A stretch of 64,000 nucleotides of DNA. Origin: Deltaproteobacteria bacterium (GTDB taxonomy: Bacteria > Myxococcota_A > Polyangia > Polyangiales > Ga0077539). Of the stretch, positions 9,126 through 17,614 are shown one piece after another (the stretch's first letter is position 1; each line of letters begins with the position of its first letter). The stretch spans positions 1 to 64,000 of the forward strand of contig JAUXYJ010000081.1 of assembly GCA_030694465.1 (NCBI GenBank). Reading direction: 5' to 3'. Below the pieces are notes generated by a model. The model did no database searches. It saw only the letters and a list, made by a program, of their open reading frames with translations, and was not told where the DNA came from. The position numbers were made by a program, and so were the translations under genes.

Positions 9126-9130
9126 TTCCG

Positions 9131-9186
9131 CCCTTGTCCGCGCCGGCGCAGAGCTCGCGATGATCCCGCCCGTCGCCGGGGGCTAG
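9131..9186 (+). repeat. Direct repeat copy 2 (orphan moaD 3' end)
   Basis: Matches 5881-5936 at 54 of 56 positions, including the moaD stop codon, but has no moaD gene in front of it. It sits 57 bp upstream of the histidine kinase start and may include part of that gene's original leader. Confidence 0.75.
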
Positions 9187-9243
9187 ACACCGCTGGGCTT
9201 GCATCTGAGCGGCGAGAGAGCACACAGTAGCGAGGTCATCGCT

Positions 9244-10242
9244 ATGCAAATCTCCGACGAATCAGCGCTCGAACTCTCTTCGCCCGAGCAGGGCCTCGAG
9301 GCCCCGCCGTCCGTTGTGCGCCGCGGTCTGGATCTGCGCAGCCGACGTCTGCGCACCACGCATCGGCTGGTGCTCTACGTCGCGGGAGTGCCGACGCTCG
9401 CGTTGATTTCGGTCGGGATCATCGTGACAGCGACCGGGAGCGCCGCACGCGAAGTGGTCATCGGTGTGTTGATCTTGGGCATGGCGCTCACGGTCGCGAC
9501 CGGTGTCGTCGTGACCTCCATCTTGCTCCAGCGCGAGGCGCGATTGGCGCGGCTGCAGAGCGAGTTTGTCTCGCGTGTCTCGCACGATTTGCGCACGCCG
9601 TTGACCTCGATCCGGATGTTCGTCGAGACGCTGCAGCTCGGCCGCGCGCAAGATCCCGAGACCACCGCCGAGTGCCTTGATGCCCTCGGTCGCGAGTCCG
9701 AGCGCTTGCTCTCGCTCGTGGATCGCCTCCTCGATTGGGCTCGCATCGAGAGCGCCTCGCGGTTGTACGAAGCGCGAAGATGCACGGCCAACACGGTGCT
9801 CGACGAGGCCCTGCAGAGCGTGGACTCGCTGCGGAGACAGTACGACGTGACCTTCGTCAAAGAGTACACCGAGGGACTCCCAGACATCGAAGTAGACGCC
9901 AAGGCCATCGTGGATGCGCTCACGAATGTGCTGCAAAATGCTGTATATTATGCTGACGCGCCGCGCATGGTCTGGATCCGCACGCACGTCGTCGGGGCGA
10001 TGCTCGAGGTCGCCGTCGCGGACAATGGACCCGGCGTGCCCGAGCGCGAGCGCAAGAAGATCTTTGAGAAGTTCTATCGTGGGAGCGCCGCGCGCTCGCA
10101 GGGGATCAAAGGCACAGGGCTTGGGCTCACGATGGTGCGCGCGATCGTCAACGCGCACCGCGGCGAAGTGCGCGTAGAGGCCAACGAGCCCAGAGGCAGT
10201 GTGTTTGTGTTGTCCCTCCCGCTCGCGGATACGCCTCGCTGA
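9244..10242 (+). CDS. Membrane sensor histidine kinase
   Basis: 332 residues. Two transmembrane helices (about 42-64 and 71-95) flank a very short external loop, so no periplasmic sensor domain is visible. The HisKA dimerisation domain has the phospho-acceptor His114 in FVSRVSHDLRTPL. The HATPase domain shows the N box (NVLQNAVYYAD), G1 (DNGPGVPERERKKIFEKF) and G2 (GTGLGLTMV). ATG 9244 was chosen; a TTG at 9199 would add 15 residues that overlap the repeat-derived leader. No response regulator is adjacent: upstream is the moaD island and downstream the convergent kinase gene. The OmpR-type regulator at 22584 is the only candidate partner in the window. Confidence 0.92.
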   Translation: MQISDESALELSSPEQGLEAPPSVVRRGLDLRSRRLRTTHRLVLYVAGVPTLALISVGIIVTATGSAAREVVIGVLILGMALTVATGVVVTSILLQREARLARLQSEFVSRVSHDLRTPLTSIRMFVETLQLGRAQDPETTAECLDALGRESERLLSLVDRLLDWARIESASRLYEARRCTANTVLDEALQSVDSLRRQYDVTFVKEYTEGLPDIEVDAKAIVDALTNVLQNAVYYADAPRMVWIRTHVVGAMLEVAVADNGPGVPERERKKIFEKFYRGSAARSQGIKGTGLGLTMVRAIVNAHRGEVRVEANEPRGSVFVLSLPLADTPR

Positions 10243-10265
10243 CACAGCGCACTGGGTGAGCGAAA

Positions 10266-11696
10266 TTACAGCTCTAAGTGCGTACGGGTCCGAGGCGGGG
10301 TGCGTGTCGTGCGTGTCGTGCGTGGTGTGCGCGTGGCGCGTGTCGGTCGCACAGGCTCGGGCTCGGTGAGCGGAGGGGCGACCACAGGCTCGGGAGCTAC
10401 GACAGGCTGCGTAAGCGCCGTGGGCCTTGGCGGGGGCACCTCGCGCGCTGTGTTGCTCGCGGACGCCGGGGTCGAGCGCCCGTAGAGCACGCCTGCGAGG
10501 ACCCCCGCGGCGATAAAAGACACCAAGCCCACGAGGGCAAGCATGACCAAGAGCTTCGTCCGTGGCTTGGCACGTGGTGTGGCCGCTAGGCTTGGCTGCG
10601 TGCTCTGAGCCTGCGGCAAGACCGCTGCCGTTGGGATGGACTGAGACACCTCCGTAGCAGCGGGCATCGCGTCGATCGTGCGCCCTGCCTCGGCGATCTG
10701 CGCGAGAAGCTTCGCGATGCTCTCGCCCAACATCTTCTCGACCACCGCGCGACGAGCCGCCTGCGTCTCGTGGGTGACAAACGCCCTAAGCAGCTCGCTG
10801 AGCTCTGCCGCGGTCTGAATGCGCTGATCGCGATCGCGGTCCAGCGCGCGCGAGACCACACGCGCGAGGGCCTCGGGGATCTCTGGGCGCAACGTGCGCA
10901 CATCCGGGATGGGCGCGTCGAGCGCAGCCCGCAGCATCGCAGCCTCGCTCTCCAACCGCGGAAACACGCGCTTCAGCGTGAGCAGCTCAAACAGCACGAT
11001 GCCCATCGTGAACACATCACTGCGACGATCGAGCGAGACGCCCTGGAGCTGTTCGGGCGAGAGATAGCCGAGTTTTCCGCGGATTTCGTCGGCCGATCGC
11101 GTGATGGTCTCGAGCTCGCTGAGCGTGCCGCGCGCGACGCCAAAATCGGTGACCTTGATCGTGCCATCGAGCCCCACAAGCACATTGGACGGGGTCACAT
11201 CGCGGTGCACCACGTCCAGCGGCCTCCCATCGGTGTCGGTCAGCTCATGCGCTGCATGGAGCCCCGCGGCGGTGTCCGCCATGATCGCAGCGCACACCTC
11301 GACAGGCAGCAGCTCTTTGAGCTCTGCCGCGCGCCGAATGAGCGACAACAGCGGCCGCGACGCAAAGAAGTCCATCACCAAGAAGGGCTCTTCGCCGTCG
11401 GTGTCGAGGGCCAACACGGGCACCACGTTGGGGTGATGCAGCATGGACGCGATGCGCGCCTCGCGCTCAAACATCCTGCGAAACGTCGGGTCGGTCACCA
11501 AGTGCGCGTGCACGGTCTTGAGCGCGCACAGTCTCTTGACCAGGGCGCCCGAGACGTGGCGCGCGACGAGCACACGCCCCATGCCCCCTGAGGCCAGCTC
11601 AAGCAAGGGCTCATACGCGCCGTAGCGCGCACGCGTCGGGACGATCCGCAGCCGCGAGAGATCCCCTGGAGCCGATGCAAACGCGTTTGAAGACAC
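10266..11696 (-). CDS. Membrane-anchored Ser/Thr protein kinase (PknB-like)
   Basis: 476 residues from a GTG start. The kinase domain (about 28-310) is complete: Gly loop ASGGMGRV (35-42), ATP-binding Lys60, catalytic loop HRDVTPSN (Asp166), DFG at 184-186, and GKLGYLSPEQ in the activation segment. A linker leads to one transmembrane helix near 380-402, then a Pro/Arg/Thr-rich tail (repeated RTPRTTRTTR) outside the membrane. It has no PASTA or other recognised sensor domain. It starts 57 bp after the FG-GAP lipoprotein gene, so the two are probably co-transcribed and the kinase may respond to envelope state. It converges on the histidine kinase with a 23-bp gap. Confidence 0.93.
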   Translation of the reverse strand: MSSNAFASAPGDLSRLRIVPTRARYGAYEPLLELASGGMGRVLVARHVSGALVKRLCALKTVHAHLVTDPTFRRMFEREARIASMLHHPNVVPVLALDTDGEEPFLVMDFFASRPLLSLIRRAAELKELLPVEVCAAIMADTAAGLHAAHELTDTDGRPLDVVHRDVTPSNVLVGLDGTIKVTDFGVARGTLSELETITRSADEIRGKLGYLSPEQLQGVSLDRRSDVFTMGIVLFELLTLKRVFPRLESEAAMLRAALDAPIPDVRTLRPEIPEALARVVSRALDRDRDQRIQTAAELSELLRAFVTHETQAARRAVVEKMLGESIAKLLAQIAEAGRTIDAMPAATEVSQSIPTAAVLPQAQSTQPSLAATPRAKPRTKLLVMLALVGLVSFIAAGVLAGVLYGRSTPASASNTAREVPPPRPTALTQPVVAPEPVVAPPLTEPEPVRPTRATRTPRTTRTTRTPPRTRTHLEL

Positions 11697-11753
11697 CCTA
11701 AGCGCCCAACCTTAGCGCAAGCGCAGCCAAAATCCCCAAAGACTGGCAGCGGG

Positions 11754-13973
11754 TCAGAGCACCACGGGCAACGGCTGTCGCGTGAGCCCCTGCAACACCG
11801 GCTGCGTACCCAACCGTGTGCCCCTGCCCATCGCGTCGATCGTGAGCAAATCCACGCGCGCGTTGGTCGCAGGGCCCTGGTCGTTGCTCCCGCCGCGGAT
11901 GCGGTTGGCGACAATCGCTGAGTACAACCGAGTGTCGGACACGGCAAGCTCGTCGCGGCCGTCTCCGTCGAGGTCTCCCACGGCCATGCGGCTCCCCCAT
12001 GCGCTGAGGTCTGTGCTGGTGTCACTGTTTGCGATCATGCTGACGGCCATCCCGAGCCCGAGCGCCTCGGTCTCGTGCAAACGCAGCGGAAACGGCGCCC
12101 AGTTCATCCCAATGTTCTGAAAGATCACGCCGCGTTGGCCGCTCGCGCGCATCGCACCGATCGGCAGCGTGTTGGCTGCGTGGATGTCCCCGGTGCCGAT
12201 CACCAAGCGCAACGCCATGGCGTCGCTCTGGCCTCGCACCTCGAAGTGCGTGTGGTCTACCCCGTCGCCATAGCCCGCGGCAGAGACCAACAGGTCGGCG
12301 CGATTGTCGCTGTCGAGATGTGCCGCGCTGATCGCACCAAACCCATGGAAGCGTGTCCCCATGGCGAGGCTTCCGAAATGCAATCGACCAGCTAATTCTC
12401 TGGCTTCGATGACTCCATCGGGGGAGCCATCAAGCGTGATTTTTTGTGGTCCACCATAGAGCATCAAGACGCGCCCCGAGGCGATGCTCTCGTTGCCCGC
12501 ACACCCGAAGTTTTCTCGGGTCGCCGTCGCGAGGTCGTCGTAGCCGTCTCCATTGCTGTCAAAGCCCCCAGTGAGCGTCCACCCTAGGTCGGTGCATCGC
12601 GTGTCGTTCGCGTCCTGAACCATCCCGCCCTCCTGAATCCGCACGCGGATGGGCTGCGCGACCACGGTGGCGTCGCGCAACACCGTGGGGCCGCCGTAGA
12701 CCACGTAGAGCCCGCCATTTTGCTGCCCCGCGCTCGCCATGTCGGCTGCGTTGGGGCCAGGCGCTCCGATGACCAAATCGCCGTAGCCGTCGCCGTTGAG
12801 ATCTCCGCCCGCGGCGAGGGATGCACCAAACCACCCCGCGACGCGCCCCACAGGAGGCGTCACTGCAACACGTCGCACGCTTAGCTCACCGGCGGTACGT
12901 GAGAATACCAGCAAATACACAGCACCGATCGCAGAGGGCATGTCAAACGCGCCGGGCGCTCCGACCGCGAGCTCGACCACGCCGTCGCCGTCCAGATCGC
13001 CCGCCGCGACCAGCGCGTGGCCAAACCCTGTGTTGGCGCCTACGCCCTGCAATTGCCCTTCGTCGGGCGCTGGACGCCACGACACCATGCTGCCGCTCTC
13101 GCGCCGAAACACCTGCACGCGCCCACGCGCCATGCCCGCTTCGCTCGCATCGGGGACCCCCACCGCGAGGTCGCTGTCTCCGTCCAGATCCGGGTCAAAC
13201 CGCGTCCACATGGGCTGGCTAAACACTGGCGTTCCGGGCTGCAGCCACAGCTCCCACGTCGGCGTCCATGGGCCACCCTCTGCAAACGCAGCGCTCACGC
13301 TTTGAGCGCGCACGAAGATTACGCACGTGCTGCGGCCCATGCACGCGGCGGTGAGCGCGGCCTCGTCGAGGGTCTGCTGCCCGCGTCCGCTCATGGCCGC
13401 GTCGAGTGTGACCGTCGTAGCATCTGCAAAATCACTGGTGCGAGACCACTGGAGCCTCGTCATCGTCGCGCCCATGCGCACGGCCGCGGTCACCGTGGGC
13501 GCGAGCGTCCCGAGCACACGACCCGACAACGGCGAGATCAGCCGCGGCGCACACGCAGCGCAGCTTGGGTCTTCGCCCGCGGTCGGTGCAGCGTTGCATG
13601 TGGCAGGACACGCGACCCGACAAGCCCCGGCGATGCACACGCTGTCGCTCGCGCACGCTACGTCGCACGCGCCACAATGACTGGGATTTTGCTGAACATT
13701 CACACACGTGTCGCCGCACGCCGACTCTGCCGCGGCGCACATCAACGGCGCGAGACCACAGCGGCCCGAGTCACACCTTGCCCGTGCGCCGCCTGGGCAC
13801 GAGACACCACACGCGCCGCAGTGGCTTAGGCTCTGCGCGGTGTCTTCGCAGCGTGTGCCACAGAGCGACCGCCCCGTTGGGCATGAGCGCGTACGAAGAC
13901 CTGCAAAATCACTGCTGCATGCGAGCAGAGAGCCAGCAAGGACAGCCAACAACCCTAACCAACGGGACCTCAA
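11754..13973 (-). CDS. Cys-rich FG-GAP repeat lipoprotein
   Basis: 739 residues from a TTG start at 13973, chosen because it overlaps the upstream stop as TTGA, is preceded by GAGGTG, and leads straight into a lipoprotein signal (LLAVLAGSLLACSS). The frame is open further upstream only as a shadow of the neighbour. Domains: two or more Cys-rich repeats (LSHCGACGVSC, PSHCGACDVAC), an unrecognised region, and FG-GAP blades with Asp-rich loops (DLDGDSDLAVGVPD, DLNGDGYGDLVIGAPG, DLDGDGRDELAVSD) reaching the C-terminus. Such propellers are surface-exposed calcium-binding scaffolds. Unlike the truncated gene at 6077, its blades are diverged from each other and the last is complete. Confidence 0.88.
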   Translation of the reverse strand: MRSRWLGLLAVLAGSLLACSSDFAGLRTRSCPTGRSLCGTRCEDTAQSLSHCGACGVSCPGGARARCDSGRCGLAPLMCAAAESACGDTCVNVQQNPSHCGACDVACASDSVCIAGACRVACPATCNAAPTAGEDPSCAACAPRLISPLSGRVLGTLAPTVTAAVRMGATMTRLQWSRTSDFADATTVTLDAAMSGRGQQTLDEAALTAACMGRSTCVIFVRAQSVSAAFAEGGPWTPTWELWLQPGTPVFSQPMWTRFDPDLDGDSDLAVGVPDASEAGMARGRVQVFRRESGSMVSWRPAPDEGQLQGVGANTGFGHALVAAGDLDGDGVVELAVGAPGAFDMPSAIGAVYLLVFSRTAGELSVRRVAVTPPVGRVAGWFGASLAAGGDLNGDGYGDLVIGAPGPNAADMASAGQQNGGLYVVYGGPTVLRDATVVAQPIRVRIQEGGMVQDANDTRCTDLGWTLTGGFDSNGDGYDDLATATRENFGCAGNESIASGRVLMLYGGPQKITLDGSPDGVIEARELAGRLHFGSLAMGTRFHGFGAISAAHLDSDNRADLLVSAAGYGDGVDHTHFEVRGQSDAMALRLVIGTGDIHAANTLPIGAMRASGQRGVIFQNIGMNWAPFPLRLHETEALGLGMAVSMIANSDTSTDLSAWGSRMAVGDLDGDGRDELAVSDTRLYSAIVANRIRGGSNDQGPATNARVDLLTIDAMGRGTRLGTQPVLQGLTRQPLPVVL

Positions 13974-15034
13974 AACGCACCTCGCAGCGAGAGCCCTTGC
14001 GCGACACCGAGCTGCGGGCTCACCGTGATCGACGCTGGATTTTCTCTGGTAGATCGTGGACGCGTGAGCGCGATCACCGCAAACGTGAGCGAGGTCGCGA
14101 GCGCGACGGAGCCGGTGATCACCAGCGCAGTCCCCAGGGTCTGCGTGCGCTCGCCGGCGTCTACGGACTGCGAAAACACAGCAGAGTTGGGGCACGGTCC
14201 CATCGCGATACACTGCCCTTCGAGCGCGCGAAACTGCGCCTGCGAATCAAGCGCAAAGTACCCGCCAGTCCCAAGTGCCCCCGCTCCGACCGCCCCCGCC
14301 ACGATCGCCGTCGCATAAAATCCCCACGGAACACTCGCTCTCGGCGCGACCACCACACGCACCGCGGGCGCCGCTTGGTTTGCGCTGACTTCTGCCCTGA
14401 CGAGCGTGACACTGGGCTGAGAGAGCCGCCCAGCGACCGCGTCAAGAGACACGCGCTGCGTGATAAATCCCTGGGATTCAATGGACAATTCGTGACGCCC
14501 TGGGCTGAGCGCAAACGACTGATCGCCACGCAGTACCCGGTCGTCCTGCGCGAGCACCACGCGCACAAGCGACGGATCTGCACCGCTTACTCGCACCTGC
14601 ACCAGCGCGAGCGAGGGCAACACTTGGTCTCTCTCTCGCACCGCGCTCGCGATCGCGTCGGCATAGCGCGATCGACCGCCGCGCAAGACCTCGCGCTGTG
14701 AGCACTCTGCGCCCAGCGAAATCGCACGCTCAAAACACCCGTGCGCTTGCACAAATTCACGCTGCCGGACGAGCACTCGCCCCAACACCAGCTGCGCGTT
14801 GGGGCTGTCATAAATCGCGATGACCTCACGCAAGAGCGTCGCCGCTTGCTCAAGCGATCCCCGATCAAGCGCGGTCTGAGCGCGTTCGAATCGTTCGCGC
14901 GCAGCACGCAGACTCTGTGCGCTCGGTTGCGCGTCCGCACACGAGGCCCCCACGCTCTGCGCAGACGCACCCTGCGGCACCACGATCGCTGCGCCCAAGC
15001 ACGCCAGCCAACCACTCCAAGCAATCCATCGCAT
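13970..15034 (-). CDS. TPR / PEGA-like membrane protein
   Basis: 354 residues with a signal peptide (core LACLGAAIVVPQGASA). A TPR-like helical region (about 45-130, with LDRGSLEQAATLLREVIAIY and AQLVLGRVLVRQREF) is followed by a PEGA-like beta segment (LSPGRHELSIESQGF near 190) and two hydrophobic helices near the C-terminus (about 250-270 and 310-330). In myxobacteria this architecture often sits beside Ser/Thr kinases; here the kinase is two genes downstream. ATG 15034 was preferred to TTG 15037. Its TGA overlaps the next gene's TTG, so translation is probably coupled. A role as periplasmic partner of the kinase system is inferred. Confidence 0.72.
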   Translation of the reverse strand: MRWIAWSGWLACLGAAIVVPQGASAQSVGASCADAQPSAQSLRAARERFERAQTALDRGSLEQAATLLREVIAIYDSPNAQLVLGRVLVRQREFVQAHGCFERAISLGAECSQREVLRGGRSRYADAIASAVRERDQVLPSLALVQVRVSGADPSLVRVVLAQDDRVLRGDQSFALSPGRHELSIESQGFITQRVSLDAVAGRLSQPSVTLVRAEVSANQAAPAVRVVVAPRASVPWGFYATAIVAGAVGAGALGTGGYFALDSQAQFRALEGQCIAMGPCPNSAVFSQSVDAGERTQTLGTALVITGSVALATSLTFAVIALTRPRSTRENPASITVSPQLGVAQGLSLRGAF

Positions 15035-15080
15035 CAAAGACCGCCCATTGTGCGTCGCGAGCCCCTGCTGAGTCCAGCCC

Positions 15081-16298
15081 TCAGGGTGGCTCCGCCCACG
15101 GCTCGGTCATCCACCGCGCGCACCGAAACCCGGCATGAGGGTTGCGGAGTGTGAGGTAGCCACCGCTCGATCTCGTCGCGACGTGGTCATGTTGCATCGC
15201 GCGCTCGCCCATATCGCCAAAGCTCCTCCCTCGGATCGCTGTGCGATCCCACATGTTGAAGCCTTCGGGCTGCCCGGCTGTCAGACATCCGTCGGGCGTT
15301 CTTGGATGGCTCCACGTGAGCTCGCGAACGCCACCCCAGAGCCCGTACACGCCGTTTGCGGTCTGTCCGAGCGCGTAAGCAAAGACCTCATTGGGTAGCT
15401 GGTCCACCCGCGCGCAGCCGCTCACATCGCCGTAGAGGCAGGGATCATAAGAGCCGACTGGCAATCGGTCGCTAAAGGGCAGCGCAGTGCGCCCGCCGTT
15501 GGATGCAAAAGACTCCCAAATTCCCTCAGATGCCAAGTGTTTTCCCTCCCACCAACAGAAGGCGAGCATCATGTCTCCAGTGACGCAGTTGACAGGCCGT
15601 GCATCATTGGCCGAGGGGAGATCGGTGTACGTGCAGATCGTGGGGTCTGGTGCCGGGCAGGTTCGATCTGCCGCAGTGCACTGGTAGGTGGGCAGATCGA
15701 AGCGGTAGCCCGGCCACCAACCCTCACGCTCGGTCCAGATTCGGCCACGGAACGCAGGTTGCGGCCAACCTGCACGCACCCAGGCTCTAAAGCGCGCGAC
15801 GGTGACCTCGTAGGCGTCCATAAAGCCAGAGTGCACCTCCACGGTCGCCACCTCGCAGCCGAGTGATTGCCGTGAAGCGGGGCGGCCAAAGCGCTCGTTC
15901 CACGCGCTCGTTGAGCCGATTTGCGTGGGCCCGCCGCAGGTCCACACTTCGCGACAGCTCTCGCTTGGCGCTCCTGCAGGTCCCGTGCAGCTTCGCAGCG
16001 TGCGATCGGGCCGAGGGTCGCTCGGTGTTACACACGCGACGCCCGCTTCGGGTGTGTCTGTGGGCACATCCGCGCGCTCTTCGTCGTGGGTGTCTTCGGA
16101 TGCATCGGACACGTCTTCTGCATCCCACACGTCCTCGTCGGCGACGTCGGGGACCATGGCCTCGATCGCGTCTACGGGGGCCGAGAGCATCTCGGTGTTG
16201 CGCGCGTCCACCGCGGCATCGGGCGTCACCTGCTGCCCACAGGCAGAGGTCCCCACGAGCAACGCTGCAAGCGCGATCCCAGCGAGTGACTGGCTCAT
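15081..16298 (-). CDS. FGE-fold (SUMF1-like) lipoprotein, copy A
   Basis: 405 residues. Lipoprotein signal (ALAALLVGTSACGQQ), an acidic Asp/Glu/Val linker, then a formylglycine-generating-enzyme/SUMF1-like domain: GFMDAYEVTVARFRAWV, WWEGKHLASEGIWES, VYGLWGGVRELTW, AIRGRSFGD and the terminal GFRCARW. The C-terminal region where FGE has its paired active-site cysteines (RGGSYxC...C type) has none between RGRSFG and GFRCA, so oxidation chemistry is unlikely and a binding or structural role more so. ATG 16298 matches copy B's start. It lies 98 bp after copy B, and its leader contains a duplicated tail of the metzincin gene, marking it as the product of a tandem duplication. Confidence 0.82.
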   Translation of the reverse strand: MSQSLAGIALAALLVGTSACGQQVTPDAAVDARNTEMLSAPVDAIEAMVPDVADEDVWDAEDVSDASEDTHDEERADVPTDTPEAGVACVTPSDPRPDRTLRSCTGPAGAPSESCREVWTCGGPTQIGSTSAWNERFGRPASRQSLGCEVATVEVHSGFMDAYEVTVARFRAWVRAGWPQPAFRGRIWTEREGWWPGYRFDLPTYQCTAADRTCPAPDPTICTYTDLPSANDARPVNCVTGDMMLAFCWWEGKHLASEGIWESFASNGGRTALPFSDRLPVGSYDPCLYGDVSGCARVDQLPNEVFAYALGQTANGVYGLWGGVRELTWSHPRTPDGCLTAGQPEGFNMWDRTAIRGRSFGDMGERAMQHDHVATRSSGGYLTLRNPHAGFRCARWMTEPWAEPP

Positions 16299-16345
16299 CG
16301 CGCGGCCCGTCCCTGCTGCGACATCGCCCACTGCATCCACGCATC
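16299..16345 (-). repeat. Orphan 3' tail of metzincin gene (duplication scar)
   Basis: About 45 bp ahead of copy A repeat the sequence at 17615-17661, which is the last coding stretch of the 1371-residue gene. The offset between tandem copies is 1316 bp. The scar shows that the duplicated unit began inside the 3' end of that gene. Confidence 0.8.
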
Positions 16346-16396
16346 CAAGCGCATCCCTGAGCCCCACGCAAGCGAGCCTCCGTTGCGCTTAGCCCC

Positions 16397-17614
16397 TCAG
16401 GGTGGCTCCGCCCACGGCTCGGTCATCCACCGCGCGCACCGAAACCCGGCGTGAGGGTTGCGGAGTGTGAGGTTGGTGCCCGTCTCTCTCGTCGCGACGT
16501 GGTCATGTTGCATCGCGCTCTCGCCCGTATCGCCGAAGCTCCGCCCTCGGATCGCTGTGGTTTCCCACGTGTTGTAGCCTTCGGGCTGCCCGGCTGTCAC
16601 GCATCCATCGAGGTTTCTCGGATGGCTCCACGTGAGCTCGCGGACACCGCCCCAGAGCCCATGCACGCCGTTTGCGGTCTGTCCCAGTGGGTAGGCGGTG
16701 ACCTCATTGGGTAGCTGGTCCACCCGCGCGCAGCCGCTCACATCGCCGTAGAGGCAGGGATCATAAGAGCCAACTGGCAATCGGTCGCTAAAGGGCAGCG
16801 CAGTGCGCCCGCCGTTGGATGCAAAAGACTCCCAAATTCCCTCAGATGCCAAGTGTTTTCCCTCCCACCAACAGAAGGCGAGCATCATCTCTGCGGTGAC
16901 GCAGTTAACAGGCCGCGCATCATTGGCCGAGGGGAGATCGGTGTACGTGCAGATCGTGGGGTCTGGTGCCGGGCAGGTTCGATCTGCCGCAGTGCACTGG
17001 TAGGTGGGCAGATCGAAGCGCCGGATGTCCCAAAAGCCCTCTCGCTCGGTCCAGATGCGCCCATTAAATGCAGGTTGCGGCCAACCTGCACGCACCCACG
17101 CCCTAAAGCGCGCGACAGTGACCTCGTAGGCGTCCATAAAGCCAGGGTGCACCTCCACGGTCGCCACCTCGCAGCCAAGTGTTTGCCTCACGTTACCCCG
17201 CCTGTACGTTTCACTCCACGCGCTCGTTGAGCCGATTTGCGTGGGCCCGCCGCAGGTCCACACTTCGCGACAGTGCTCGGCCGGAGCCCCGGTCGGTCCC
17301 GTGCAGTTTCGCAGCGTGCGATCGGGCCGAGGGTCGCTCGGTGTTATGCACGCGACGCCCGCTTCGGGTGTGTCTGTGGTCACATCCCCGCGCTCTTCGT
17401 CGTGGGTGTCTTCGGATGCATCGGACACGTCTTCTGCATCCCACACGTCCTCTTCGGCGACGTCGGGCACCATGGCCTCGATCGCGTCTTCGGGGGCCGA
17501 GAGTATCTCGGTGTTGTGCGCGTCCACCGTGGCATCGGGCGTCACCTGCTGCCCACAGGCAGAGGTCCCCACGAGCAACGCTGCAAGCGCGATCCCAGCG
17601 AGTGACTGGCTCAT
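16397..17614 (-). CDS. FGE-fold (SUMF1-like) lipoprotein, copy B
   Basis: 405 residues, exactly as long as copy A and nearly identical in signal peptide, acidic linker and most of the FGE domain. Differences cluster in short patches: SETYRRGNVRQTLG against NERFGRPASRQSLG, GFWDIRRF against GWWPGYRF, ETGTNLTL against SSGGYLTL. It also lacks the FGE active-site cysteines. ATG 17614 overlaps the TGA of the metzincin gene (ATGA), so it is translationally coupled to it. Copy B is the ancestral location because it keeps this coupling. Anchored in the outer membrane, it may act with the secreted metzincin; that is inference from operon position. Confidence 0.84.
   Translation of the reverse strand: MSQSLAGIALAALLVGTSACGQQVTPDATVDAHNTEILSAPEDAIEAMVPDVAEEDVWDAEDVSDASEDTHDEERGDVTTDTPEAGVACITPSDPRPDRTLRNCTGPTGAPAEHCREVWTCGGPTQIGSTSAWSETYRRGNVRQTLGCEVATVEVHPGFMDAYEVTVARFRAWVRAGWPQPAFNGRIWTEREGFWDIRRFDLPTYQCTAADRTCPAPDPTICTYTDLPSANDARPVNCVTAEMMLAFCWWEGKHLASEGIWESFASNGGRTALPFSDRLPVGSYDPCLYGDVSGCARVDQLPNEVTAYPLGQTANGVHGLWGGVRELTWSHPRNLDGCVTAGQPEGYNTWETTAIRGRSFGDTGESAMQHDHVATRETGTNLTLRNPHAGFRCARWMTEPWAEPP

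Larger units (their letters stand above)
5937..9130. mobile_element. Putative inserted island behind moaD
   Basis: 3.2 kb bracketed by a 56-bp direct repeat (moaD 3' end) and, just inside it, by an inverted repeat of about 92 bp. Contents are a truncated FG-GAP lipoprotein gene and a decayed ISKra4-like transposase. Removing it would place moaD directly before the histidine kinase gene. The inference is either a composite transposon with one IS arm reduced to its end, or a small integrated element. The direct repeat is much longer than usual IS target duplications, so the mechanism is unclear. Confidence 0.5.

Noticed and set aside
15081..17614. Tandem FGE genes as an assembly duplication artefact
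   Set aside because: The copies differ at many clustered positions, so they are distinct loci.
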